The notes: generated from the letters alone by a model not told the origin. 64,000 nt of DNA from Pectinophora gossypiella (GCF_024362695.1 NW_026063256.1:1-64000), one strand, 5' to 3'; positions 52,707 through 63,999 are shown, counted from the stretch's first letter. Numbers and translations are program-made.

Positions 52707-53851
52707 CATGTATACAATTGCGTCCTTCCCCACCGCGCGCGCCGCTGTGCTCCTGGGGTAGCCCATCTCAGCCATTCGTCAGATTACATATCGACTTTCT
52801 AGGGCCACTAAATGGTAACACTTATTTGGTTACAGTGGACGCACAAACCAAGAGGGTTGAGGTGTACAATATGAACACTTCCACATCGACCAGCGCCGTA
52901 ATAGAAAGGATATGTGATTTTATATCTAGATTTGGAGTACCCGAAACGATAGTTAGTGATAATGGCACAGCATTATGCTCACATGAATTTGAATTGTATT
53001 GTAACAGCATGGAATTTCACACGTGACGTCACCGGTATATCATCCAGCAAGCAATGGGCAGGTTGAAATTTTTGTGAAAGTCGTAAAAAAAGGAATCAAA
53101 TCGTGTTTATTGTCTTGCAGAACTAATAAAGAGGCGAAATTAAAGTTACTCCGATACTTTATGGATTACAGAAATTCAATAAATACTACCACAGGATTTT
53201 CACCAGCCCAAATGGTTTATGGTCATAAAATAAGGTCACGTTTAGATTTGTTAAATAAAAACCAGTCAACTCGGCCCTCATCAACACCCAATAATATAAA
53301 ATTAAAACAACAGTGCTCGCAATATGAAACGGACATAAACGCGTTTAATGATAACGAACTAGTTTTATATAAGAAATACATAACAAAGAAAAATTACACT
53401 TGGAACAAAGGAATAATTATAAAAAGGATTGGAAAGGTCATGTACTTGGTCAAAGACAGCTGCAATTTGGAAGTTGTAAGAAGACATAAAAATCAAATTA
53501 TTTTGTATAAAGGGACAACAGAAAGAACAAATCATGGAGATACCTATCACGACCTAAATATAGATATACCAGAGACATTTTTCCACATTCGAAATCTCCG
53601 TCAGCGCCACCGCAGTCACCGTTGTCACCTACTTGTGTGTCGCAGACGCAGCAGCTGGCACCATCGGTGTCGGAGGAGACACAGCCGCAGAGTGAGGCCA
53701 GAGGGAGGAGAGAGGAGATATACGAGCCAGACACCTCCTCTGATAAGGATGACTCGGATAATGACCGACAATGTACTGACCCGTTACCTAATATGGAAAT
53801 TGAAGCTGAGGCTCCGTCACCATACTATACTTCCGGGCGATCGCACACGTA
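52707..53851 (+). pseudogene. Gypsy integrase core and C-terminus
   Basis: After the target duplication, pol continues with the integrase catalytic domain. The first Asp is in LHIDFLGPLNGNTYLVTVD, the second in VSDNGTA, and the Glu in SNGQVEIFVK, where most families have A/ER. A frameshift near 53022 separates the second and third catalytic residues. GFSPAQMVYGHKIRSRL and a GPY/F-like segment (KGIIIKRIGKVMYLV) follow. After 53570 one frame is Arg/His-rich, while the other (53622-53852) reads as an acidic, Ser-rich tail more like a genuine pol C-terminus, so a second frameshift near 53580 is likely. Confidence 0.72.
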
Positions 53852-53916
53852 GACGTTATAATAGACTTTAGAGAATACTTTTAAGGGTATCTTTGTTTGT
53901 TATGTATAGTTTACAC

Positions 53917-54023
53917 TAAAGGGAGGAGATGTTATGTATGTGTGTGGGTACACACACATACATTTGTACTTGATTAATAAAACAGTGCAAGCAGAGCTAC
54001 CGTGCCTTTTACTCGTGTCCACA
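53917..54023 (+). repeat. Polypurine tract and 3' LTR of gypsy
   Basis: AAAGGGAGGAGA at 53920-53931 followed by a 92-bp block TGTTATG...CCACA (53932-54023). It holds AATAAAAC near 53977 as a polyadenylation-like signal and an imperfect inverted TGTGTGGGTACACACACA. An LTR below 100 bp fits Mag-type gypsy elements. The end point is inferred from CA followed by resumption of gene A frame. Confidence 0.6.
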
Positions 54024-54134
54024 TATTTACCAGGTTGTAAACGTTCTGAAGCTTGGCACACCAGAACCGATATCGGCATCAAGTATTGAATTTACAAACA
54101 ATGCTTTACTGTACTTATTCCAAGATATTAGGTA
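54024..54134 (+). pseudogene. Gene A, upstream coding piece
   Basis: 36 open codons between the gypsy LTR and the Helitron composite. It contains LKLGTPEPISASSIEF and NNALLYLFQDIR, and the last codon is split: its final base is the T at 58314. Removing the 4.2-kb Helitron unit joins this frame directly to the large gene A piece, consistent with the A/T insertion rule. The start of the gene would lie left of the gypsy element and is not found in this window. Confidence 0.55.
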
Positions 54135-56683
54135 CTAGCTTTTGCCCGCGACTTCGTCCGCGTGGCGTGTTATATAAGAGAGAGATCTTTGTGTGTGTGG
54201 GAGTGCATACTTATGCAGTTTAGATTTTTTCATAAGTACATTTTTTTTTCCCAATAACTCCCATTTTTCAAAATACAGCCAAAAATAAACTTTATATTTA
54301 CTAAGGTATGCATGCGTGCTAGATTGAATCAATTGATTGAATTGTTTTTTTTTTAATTGATTGTTCATTGAGTTTTAATTTTAATACACACTTCCTCTCT
54401 TCCCTTCAACGTTGCTGTGCCCTATAGGGTCCATGTTTTAGTTCCTATGCCTATGTAACACCCTATTGTACTACATGGAATGCAATAAATAATTTAATTG
54501 AATTGAAAATATCTATCTTACGCGGTTTCGATTTTTTCATACAAATGTTTTTTTCCCACTAACTCCCGTTTCCGTGGGAATTTTGCAATATCCTGTTGCA
54601 ACTAAGCTTTAAGTTAACTAAGGTACCTGCATGCCAAATTTCAAGCGTCTAACTTAAGCGGTTTAGATTTTTCATACAAAAAGATTTTCCCGCTAATTTC
54701 CGTTGCCGTGGGAATTCCGGGAATTCCTTTCTTAGTGCACCTCTACGGTACCTAAGCTATGTCCCTTCCAAATTTCAAATGCCTACGTTTAGCCGTTCAG
54801 GCTATGCGTTGATATATGTCAGTCACTGAGTCAGTCAGTTTCTCTTTTTTATTTAGATTTGATTTTTTCATACAAATGTTTTTTCCCGCTAACTACCGTT
54901 CCCGTGGGAATTTTGTAATATCCTGTTGCAACTAAGCTTTAAGTTTACTAAAGTACCTGCATGCCAAATTTCAAACGTCTAACTTGAGTGGTTTAGATTT
55001 TTCATACAAAAGGATTTTCCCGTTAATTCGCGTTCCCGTGGGAATTTGTGAATTCCTTTCTTAGTGCACCTCCACGGTACCTAAGGTACCTGCATGACAA
55101 ATTTCAAAGGTCTAACTTGAGTGGTTTAGATTTTTCATACAAAAGGATTTTCCCGCTAATTCCCGTTCTCGTAGGAATTTCGGGAATTCCTTTCTTAGTG
55201 CACCACTACGGTACTTAAGGTATCTGCATGCCAAATTTCAAACGTCTAACTTGAGTAGTTTAGATTTTTCATACAAAAGGATTTTCCCGCTAATTCCCGT
55301 TCCCGTGAGAATTTTGGGAATTCCTTTCTTAGTGCACCTCTACGGTACCTAAGCTATGTCCCTTCCAAATTTCAAATGCCTACGTTTAGCCGTTCAGGCT
55401 ATGCGTTGATATATGTCAGTCACTGAGTCAGTCAGTTTCTCCTTTTATTTAGATTTGATTTTTTCATACAAATGTTTTTTCCCGCTAACTACCGTTCCCG
55501 TGGGAATTTTGTAATATCCAGTTGCAACTAAGCTTTAAGTTTACTACAGTACCTGCATGCCAAATTTCAAACGTCTAACTTGAGTGGTTTAGATTTTTCA
55601 TACAAAAGGATTTTCCCGCTAATTCCCGTTCTCGTGGGAATTTCGGGAATTCCTTTCTTAGTGCACCACTACGGTACTTAAGGTATCTGCATGCCAAATT
55701 TCAAACGTCTAACTTGAGTGGTTTAGATTTTTCATACAAAAGGATTTTCCCGCTAATTCCCGTTCCCGTGAGAATTTTGGGAATTCCTTTCTTAGTGCAC
55801 CTCTACGGTACTTAAGGTACTTGCATGCCAAATTTCAATTGTCTAACTGGAGTGGTTTAGATTTTTCATACAAAAGGATTTTCCCGCTAACTACCGTTCC
55901 CGTGGGAATTTTGTAATATCCTGTTGCAACTAAGCTTTAAGTTTACTAAAGTACCTGCATGCCAAATTTCAAACGTCTAACTTGAGTGGTTTAGATTTTT
56001 CATACAAAAGGATTTTCCCGTTAATTCGCGTTCCCGTGGGAATTTCGGGAATTCCTTTCTTAGTGCACCTCCACGGTACCTAAGGTACCTGCATGACAAA
56101 TTTCAAAGGTCTAACTTGAGTGGTTTAGATTTTTCATACAGAAGGATTTTCCCGCTAATTCCCGTTCTCGTGGGAATTTCGGGAATTCCTTTCTTAGTGC
56201 ACCTCTACGGTACTCAAGGTATCTGCATGCCAAATTTCAAACGTCTAACTTGAGTGGTTTAGATTTTTCATACAAAAGGATTTTCCCGCTAATTCCCGTT
56301 CCCGTGGGAATTTCGGGAATTCCTTTCTTAGTACACCTCTACGGTATCTAAGGTACCTGCATGCCAAATTTCAATTGTCTAACTTGAGTGGTTTAGATTT
56401 TTCATACAAAAGGATTTTCCCGCTAATTCCCGTTCCCGTGGGAATTTCGGGAATTCCTTTCTTAGTACACCTCTACGGTATCTAAGGTACCTGCATGCCA
56501 AATTTCAAACGTCTAACTTGAGTGGTTTAGATTTTTCATACAAAAGAATTTCCCTTCACTACTCTGCTCCTATTGATTGTAGCGTGATGAAAAGTAAACT
56601 ATAACCTGTCCAGGAGTGTGAAGAATAATTGTACCAAGTTTCATTAAAATCCGTCCAGTAGGTTTTGTTTCTATAAGGAACAT

Positions 56684-56720
<37 letters not shown>

Positions 56721-56839
56721 AATTTTACTGATTGCATTTTTGGCATCAGTATCGACCACTTATCACCCCCTGATAGTTATTTTGAAAAAATATTTAATGT
56801 ACAGAATTGACCTCTCTACAGATTTATTATAAGTATAGA
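54135..56839 (-). mobile_element. Helitron-like C6
   Basis: Complete C element with the longest 134-bp array of the window (about 54690-56540), CAGA at 56687-56718, and the reversed LINE tail at about 54349-54505. It is close to C5 and C7 in the left part but differs in unit order on the right, showing that the array has been rearranged. Confidence 0.75.
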
Positions 56840-57042
56840 TTAAAATATCCCATACAAACTTTCAACCCCTATTTCAATCTCTTCGTCCCTTCTTTTCGCA
56901 ATAAAAGGTATCCTATTTTCTTTCTCAGGGTCTAAAGATTGTCTGTGCTAAATTTAATCAAAATCGGTTGAGAGGTTTAAGCGGGAAAGCGAAACAGACA
57001 GACAGGACAGAGTTACTTTCGCATTTATAATATTAGTAAGGA
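56840..57042 (-). mobile_element. Module HA, 5' fragment
   Basis: The first 203 bases of HA, including its TC start (57042) and a short interrupted CAGA run (56996-57010), ending at the A/T site occupied by C6. Confidence 0.72.
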
Positions 57043-58313
57043 TTATTTTCCCTCGTTAAATAGTAAACAAACTAAGTGTAGGTGTTATAATTTCGTTGAC
57101 GAACTGATTACCTATCCGTTTCTTTGTCTAAAATGAGTATTACCTTATTACTATGATTGATTACTGGGCTTAAAGTTCGTATAAATGTCTATCGAATTAC
57201 CTCCTCAAGTTTAAAGCGTAGCTAGTCATGTAGTACTATATTAATTATGTGGTGTAAGTAATTAGATTTTATCTGTATGTAATGTAACAGTCAGTTGAAT
57301 AAAAAAACTTATACAAATCAGATCAATTAATTGGCGTAATGTGATTCTAGAAAGAGTTTTAATGTTAATAGATAGCTAGCTATAGCTATGTGTAGGTTCC
57401 TGTAGGAATGAGATATAACTGTTTAATAAAGACAGTTGCATCAAAATTTTATCATAAATTCCCTAAATTATGGCGCCTACCTACCCTCTAAGTTAGAAAA
57501 GTGATCAAATACTAACTTGAAGTCACTCAGTTTAAAAAAAAACATCGAAATCATTCCAGTAGCTATGGCGTCATGCGCTTCTTGACACGATCACGAAATC
57601 TAGATTTCCGCGGGAATGAGGTATTTTCCCGCCATAAAAAGTAGCCTGTGTCCGTGCCTAAGATCCTATCTTTAAATTAACCAAGTCTTATAAAATTCCG
57701 TTCAGACGTTAAGGCGTGAATGAGGCAAACTTTTAAAACAAACAATTAAAAATCACTAATCTAATTAGTTTTCTGTCTACTGCCTACGCCTTAAGTACGA
57801 TAGCATAAATATTAATAGGCCATATCCTTTTCTAGATTACTATCTATCAGCTAACTAAATTTCATCAAAATCCGTTGAGCCGTTTAGGCATGATAGACAA
57901 AACTCCCAGCAAAAACCATAAAAAAATCACTAACTCAATTCAGTTTTCTGCCTACTTCCTACCCCCTAAGTACGATGACGTGATCAATTTGATCGTACAA
58001 CCGTTTTTAGATAACCAACTATTACCTTACTAAATTTCATTAAAATCCGTTCAGCCGTTTAGACGTGAAAGAGCAAAAGTCCCAACAAAAACGACTACAA
58101 ATCACTAAATCAATTTAGTTATCTGCCAACTGCCTACCCCCTAAGAACGATGGCGTGATTATTTATAGCCTATGACCATTTCTAGGTTATCATCTATCAC
58201 CATACCAAATTTCATCAAAATCCGTTGAGCCGTTTAGGCGTGAAAGAGTAACAGACAGACAGACAGACAGACAGAGTTACTTTCGCATTTATAATATTAG
58301 TATGGAGTATGGA
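57043..58313 (-). mobile_element. Module B, copy in triple composite
   Basis: Full B module with four ~177-bp units and CAGA at 58253-58275, joined to HA at the same TTATTTTCCCTCG position as in the copy at 12230. Confidence 0.72.
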
Positions 58314-59247
58314 TGAACTCAATGGAGTAGAGATCGATAGAGTTAAAAACGCGGGAATTACAACTACAATGAAAGCTTTACTATCTATGAATCAAAGCGA
58401 TTCACGTGTGTCTAAAGTATGGGGCTGGGATATTAATGGTACTAAAAATGTAAACAATGGACATTTTCAGTTTCCATTCCTCTTACTCATATTCTTGGCT
58501 TCGCGGAAGATTATAAAAAAGTAATTATTAACTGTAAACATGAACTAATTCTGTTGCGAAGTAATACGAATCTCAACGCAGTGAAACTTACTACGGGTGA
58601 ATACGTTGAAAATGTTCACATTGATAAAATTGTATGGCGTGTCCCTCATGTAAAAGTTTCTGATATAGAAAGGATTAATTTATTGAAACTCTTGGAAAAA
58701 GATCGTGGAATTCAATTAGTATTTAGGATTTGGGATTTGTACGAATATCCTTTACTTCCACAGACTACAAAGCATACCTGGTCTATAAAAACGTCAAATT
58801 GAAAAACCAAGATATGTAATTATAGGATTGCAAACGAAAAGAAAAAATAATGCAAATGCAGATATGTCTAGATTTGACCACTGTTACTTGCGTGACGCTA
58901 AATTCTACCTCAATTCTACTTACTTTCCGTACGAAAATATAAATGTTGATTTTGCCGGTTATAAAATTGCTTTATTATATGAAAAATATGTGAGATTTCA
59001 ACAGTCTTATTACGGACGGCGAGCAGATCCTTTGCTAAGTGCTAAAGAGTTTAAAGAGATAGCTCCTCTCTTCGTCATTGACTGCTCACGCCAAGTCGAC
59101 AATCTAAAAACAGGATCCGTGGACGTTCGGGTTGAGATAGAAAGTGACGAAATTATACCTGACGGAACATCTGCTTATTGCCTCATATTAAACGATAGTA
59201 TCATTGAATACAAGCCTTTGAGTAATATAGTAAAAAAACTATCATGA
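58314..59247 (+). pseudogene. Gene A, main part (unknown function)
   Basis: About 310 codons in three frames, with frameshifts near 58470 and 58797. Landmarks: ELNGVEIDRVKNAGITTTMK, HILGFAEDYKKVIINCKHEL, VWRVPHVKVSDIERINLL, RIWDLYEYPLLPQTTKHTW, KFYLNSTYFPYENINVDFAG, LFVIDCSRQVDN, and SNIVKKLS at the end. The pattern of short alternating hydrophobic segments suggests a beta-rich protein. I recall similar uncharacterised proteins repeated in arthropod genomes, which suggests a mobile or virus-derived origin, but I cannot name the family. The ATG at 58309 is partly Helitron sequence and is not the original start. The stop overlaps the start of gene B by ATGA. Confidence 0.6.
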
Positions 59248-59694
59248 ACGACATTGTGATCGTCGATCTTTTGGGGTTTAAAGTTAAGAACGATTTTATT
59301 GTGAAGGAATTGGCTATAGCATATGCTGAATATACAGTAATGTTTTTAGTTAAACCCCCTAATCCTTTTAATTATTTAACAAAACAAGAAAAAAAACAAG
59401 TACGATGGCAATCATGGGATTTACTGGAGTGAAGGTTTCATTGACTATCGTGAATTTAAACGTATAATTGTACCATATTTGAATAACAGAAAAATAATTA
59501 CTAAGGGCTTAGAAAAAGTGAAATGGATTAATGAATTGTGTCCTACGTGCACGGTAATAGATATTGGTTCTAAAGGATGTCCTAATTTTATGAAACTGTG
59601 TGATATCTATGATAAAAATAATTCTATGACATGTGTAAATCATTCAAAAAAGTGTGCAATAAAAAGTGTTATGTGTAAAAAAATGGTATTTTGA
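59244..59694 (+). pseudogene. Gene B (unknown function)
   Basis: Starts at ATG 59244, overlapping the gene A stop in ATGA. The first 62 codons (MNDIVIVDLLGFKVKNDFIV, KELAIAYAEYTVMFLVKPP) are followed by a frameshift near 59410. The remainder (FIDYREFKRIIVPYLNNRKI, KGLEKVKWINELCPTCTVID, KGCPNFMKLCDIY) ends at 59694, with several Cys near the C-terminus. The opening strand-Asp pattern could be a nuclease-type fold, but no motif is decisive. It is followed by AATAAA at about 59723. Tight spacing with gene A suggests one transcript. Confidence 0.55.
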
Positions 59695-60199
59695 AAATAA
59701 TATGTACTTATTTGATTTATTTAAATAAAAAGTAAAATATTGATTTATGATTTTGTTTCATTTAACGGTTTTCTAGTAAAACAACGAAATTTGAAAAACA
59801 CATTTTATTTATTAAGTTCATAAAACTGTTTAAAGTACAATAGATAAAAAAATATATTTTGAAATAACAGTTACCATATTAGCTATTTCTACTATATACA
59901 TTAAATGTTTCCATAGCTTGTAGTACTCTGACATTAGTCAGAGAGTCATTTATTTGCGATGTAATTTACTGTGTTGTGAATACACGAAAATGCGATTCCA
60001 ACATATTATGAAATAATCGCATGTTACATATAAATACAAGTACTGTAATTACACAATGTCTTTGAAATATTGTTAATTAATTTTTTCAGTCTGTCCGAAT
60101 ATATCATCATAACTATCTTTTACCACATATTGGGCTTTCACTAAAACATCACTTTTTTCTTGATTTTCACTCGTATTTGATCCACTATGCTGATTTTAA
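59695..60199. other. Convergent intergenic DNA
   Basis: About 500 AT-rich bases between the ends of gene B (plus) and the 85-residue frame on minus. AATAAA near 59723 would serve gene B. An imperfect inverted repeat (CTCTGACATTAGTCAGAG, 59933-59950) could be a hairpin between the converging units. No gene seen. Confidence 0.5.
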
Positions 60200-60457
60200 T
60201 TAACTTGGTGGCTTTCTCCGCGTTTCGATTTTGCACAAATGAAGATGACTGCTTCCATTTTCCGCATATAACTTTAGATTTATCTTCCTCTTCTTCTTCT
60301 TATCACTTTTCAGCTTTTGACTCTTGTTATCATGAGACGCCGTCGATTTTGTGGTAGTCGCTTGAACAGGATACCTTTCATCGAAGTCAGCAAGCGGATC
60401 TTGCGCGTAAGGGTAGAATAAATCATCTTCGTTAACGTTTGTTAAATTATTCGACAT
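60200..60457 (-). CDS. Small minus-strand ORF C
   Basis: 85 codons from the ATG at 60457, directly behind a splice acceptor-like TTTTATTGTTTCAG. Acidic, aromatic opening (NEDDLFYPYAQDPLADFDER), then a strongly basic stretch (SDKKKKRKI) that may be a nuclear localisation signal, then a basic tail. No domain recognised. The acceptor phase also permits joining to exon 1 of ORF D, so C and D may be alternative products of one gene. Confidence 0.4.
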   Translation of the reverse strand: MSNNLTNVNEDDLFYPYAQDPLADFDERYPVQATTTKSTASHDNKSQKLKSDKKKKRKINLKLYAENGSSHLHLCKIETRRKPPS

Positions 60458-60593
60458 GTTCTGAAACAATAAAACGTATCACATTAATTTATGTATAAAA
60501 TAAAATACAAACATTTGATTTTATTTATAAAATAAACCACAGTACTTAGCAGGCACCGCTTTTAGTGCACCTTCGAAATTATGATGATGATTT

Positions 60594-60985
60594 TTAACCG
60601 TCAACGGTGTCTACGTCTTTCTCCACGAGTAACTGAAAATACAATGACAGATTAGACTATACCCCTCAACACATATAAAATAAAGTAATAGGTAGTTTAT
60701 GCACACAATAACACAATAAACGAATATTACCTGTTCATACTTATTTAAGCTACAAGTTTCAACTTGTTCACCCAGCTCCTTTGACATCAGGTAACATGAG
60801 TACAGCGCGGATGCCAGCACTCGATCTTCTTTATCATGGGCGCCGTATATACTTCTCACAAGAGTTTTTTCTTTGACCTTATCTCCATCTCGGCGAAGAC
60901 GATGAATTTGTATTGATACTGTAAATTTTGGGACTTCATCCCCCACTATAGCGAGAAAACTCATTTTCGGCATGGACGCGGACAT
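60594..60985 (-). CDS. Small spliced minus-strand ORF D
   Basis: Exon 1 runs from ATG 60985 to 60731 (85 codons: MSASMPKMSFLAIVGDEVPK, VSIQIHRLRRDGDKVKEKTL, LGEQVETCSLNKYEQ) and ends at the donor CAG/GTAATATT. Exon 2, 60632-60594, follows the acceptor TTGTATTTTCAG and adds 12 residues before TAA, so 97 residues in all. The frame is also open upstream of 60985 and without splicing downstream, but both extensions look unnatural. No family recognised; a short beta-rich N-terminal part and a helical middle are plausible. Confidence 0.45.
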
Positions 60986-61220
60986 TTTCGAAGGTGTTGC
61001 ACTAACGAGAAGCGAAATAGAAATGAAATAAATTATGATGCAACGTCGCGGTCGCCGCGTCGCCCCGCACATATGCGCCTTCTCATGTTACCGCACGTGC
61101 ACACTCAAAATCGCTTAAGTTTTCATTGTCGCATTGTATTTCACATTAACAAGTTTAAACATGAAAAATGGAGACTAGCGATTATAATTAAAGGAAGTAT
61201 TTATCTAAGTACTTATTTCA

Positions 61221-61290
61221 TCACACTAATGTTATAAATGCGAAACCCCTAAAGAGCTGAACGGATGAAATACGTGATCGAATATGTTTT
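61221..61290 (+). mobile_element. Relic of a Helitron 5' end
   Basis: TCACACTAATGTTATAAATG and CGAAA, then GAGCTGAACGGATGAAAT, resembles the worn start of modules B/HA (TCCATACTAATATTATAAATG, then the CNGATTTTNATGAAAT phrase) with the microsatellite lost. Old, fragmentary copy. Confidence 0.4.
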
Positions 61291-61531
61291 AATAGTTATA
61301 AACATACATACACACATATGTTCTATTCTATGCCATATTAAGTAATTCTCAATGACTTACCCAATAGGTTCGACACGCGAGGCATCAGCGGTTACATTCC
61401 AAGCATTAACGGATGCGGACTGGTCTAACTCTTTTGTTTGTGTTCGGTTTGCTGACGATTAGGTACTATTAATATTAATTGAATCCTATTATTAATAATT
61501 ATTATTGTTTGTTGTCCAATATTATTATCAA
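61291..61531. other. Short unassigned stretch
   Basis: AT-rich DNA with ACATACATACACACATA near 61300 and a run of TATTAATA near 61470-61530. No gene or repeat recognised. Confidence 0.5.
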
Positions 61532-63950
61532 CTAGCTTTTGCCCGCGACTTCGTCCGCGTGGCGTGTTATATAAGAGAGAGATCTTTGTGTGTGTGGGAG
61601 TGCATACTTATGCAGTTTAGATTTTTTCATAAGTACATTTTTTTTTCCCAATAACTCCCATTTTTCAAAATACAGCCAAAAATAAACTTTATATTTACTA
61701 AGGTATGCATGCGTGCTAGATTGAATCAATTTATTGAATTGTTTTTTTTTTAATTGATTGTTCATTGAGTTTTAATTTTAATACACACTTCCTCTCTTCC
61801 CTTCAACGTTGCTGTGCCCTATAGGGTCCATGTTTTAGTTCCTATGCCTATGTAACACCCTATTGTACTACATGGAATGCAATAAATAATTTAATTTAAT
61901 TGAATTGAAAATATCTATCTTACGCGCTTTCGATTTTTTCATACAAATGTTTTTTTCCCACTAACTCCCGTTTCCGTGGGAATTTTGCAATATCCTGTTG
62001 CAACTAAGCTTTAAGTTAACTAAGGTACCTGCATGCCAAATTTCAAGCGTCTAACTTAAGCGGTTTAGATTTTTCATACAAAAAGATTTTCCCGCTAATT
62101 TCCGTTGCCGTGGGAATTCCGGGAATTCCTTTCTTAGTGCACCTCTACGGTACCTAAGCTATGTCCCTTCCAAATTTCAAATGCCTACGTTTAGCCGTTC
62201 AGGCTATGCGTTGATATATGTCAGTCACTGAGTCAGTCAGTTTCTCTTTTTTATTTAGATTTGATTTTTTCATACAAATGTTTTTTCCCGCTAACTACCG
62301 TTCCCGTGGGAATTTTGTAATATCCTGTTGCAACTAAGCTTTAAGTTTACTAAAGTACCTGCATGCCAAATTTCAAACGTCTAACTTGAGTGGTTTAGAT
62401 TTTTCATACAAAAGGATTTTCCCGTTAATTCGCGTTCCCGTGGGAATTTGGGAATTCCTTTCTTAGTGCACCTCCACGGTATCTAAGGTACCTGCATGAC
62501 AAATTTCAAAGGTCTAACTTGAGTGGTTTAGATTTTTCATACAAAAGGATTTTCCCGCTAATTCCCGTTCTCGTGGGAATTTCGGGAATTCCTTTCTTAG
62601 TGCACCACTACGGTACTTAAGGTATCTGCATGCCAAATTTCAAACGTCTAACTTGAGTGGTTTAGATTTTTCATACAAAAGGATTTTCCCGCTAATTCCC
62701 GTTCCCGTGAGAATTTTGGGAATTCCTTTCTTAGTGCACCTCTACGGTACCTAAGCTATGTCCCTTCCAAATTTCAAATGCCTACGTTTAGCCGTTCAGG
62801 CTATGCGTTGATATATGTCAGTCACTGTGTCAGTCAGTTTCTCCTTTTATTTAGATTTGATTTTTTCATACAAATGTTTTTTCCCGCTAACTACCGTTCC
62901 CGTGGGAATTTTGTAATATCCAGTTGCAACTAAGCTTTAAGTTTACTAAAGTACCTGCATGCCAAATTTCAAACGTCTAACTTGAGTGGTTTAGATTTTT
63001 CATACAAAAGGATTTTCCCGTTAATTCGCGTTCCCGTGGGAATTTGGGAATTCCTTTCTTAGTGCACCTCCACGGTACCTAAGGTACCTGCATGACAAAT
63101 TTCAAAGGTCTAACTTGAGTGGTTAAGATTTTTCATACAAAAGGATTTTCCCGCTAATTCCCGTTCTCGTGGGAATTTCGGGAATTCCTTTCTTAATGCA
63201 CCACTACGGTACTTAAGGTATCTGCATGCCAAATTTCAAACGTCTAACTTGAGTGGTTTAGATTTTTCATACAAAAGGATTTTCCCGCTAATTCCCGTTC
63301 CCGTGAGAATTTTGGGAATTCCTTTCTTAGTGCACCTCTACGGTACTTAAGGTACTTGCATGCCAAATTTCAATTGTCTAACTTGAGTGGTTTAGATTTT
63401 TCATACAAAAGGATTTTCCCGCTAATTCCCGTTCCCGTGAGAATTTTGGGAATTCCTTTCTTAGTGCACCTCTACGGTACTTAAGGTACTTGCATGCCAA
63501 ATTTCAATTGTCTAACTTGAGTGGTTTAGATTTTTCATACAAAAGGATTTTCCCGCTAACTACCGTTCCCGTGGGAATTTTGTAATATCCTGTTGCAACT
63601 AAGCTTTAAGTTTACTAAAGTACCTGCATGCCAAATTTCAAACGTCTAACTTGAGTGGTTTAGATTTTTCATACAAAAGGATTTTCCCGCTAATTCCCGT
63701 TCCCGTAGGATTTTCGGGAATTCCTTTCTTAGTGTACCTCTACGGTATCTAAGGTACCTGCATGCCAAATTTCAAACGTCTAACTTGAGTGGTTTAGATT
63801 TTTCATACAAAAGAATTTCCCTTCACTACTCTGCTCCTATTGATTGTAGCGTGATGAAAAGTATACTATAACCTGTCCAGGAGTGTGAAGAATAATTGTA
63901 CTAAGTTTCATTAAAATCCGTCCAGTAGGTTTTGTTTCTATAAGGAACAT

Positions 63951-63999
<49 letters not shown>

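Larger units (their letters stand above)
44483..54023 (+). mobile_element. Decayed Ty3/gypsy retrotransposon
   Basis: Ordered fragments of one gypsy pol: reverse transcriptase (44483-45068), end of RNase H and integrase zinc finger (48253-48930), integrase core to C-terminus (52707-53851), polypurine tract and 3' LTR (53932-54023). Gag, protease and the 5' LTR are missing. LINE3 (45073-48251) and family D copy 2 (48931-52706) are inserted in it. The LTR end abuts open reading frame of gene A, so the element appears to have inserted in that gene. Confidence 0.72.
54135..58313 (-). mobile_element. Three-part Helitron composite B-HA-C6
   Basis: A single insertion flanked by A (54134) and T (58314). 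In element orientation: module B (58313-57043), the first 203 bases of module HA (57042-56840), then a complete C element, C6 (56839-54135), ending at C's CTAG. Its 5' end is B and its 3' end is C. The HA/C junction (GGGATATTTTAA/TCTATAC) is the same base position as the C3 insertion at 17658/17659. About fourteen 134-bp units are in C6. The 5' end carries a doubled AGTATGGAGTATGGA. Confidence 0.75.
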
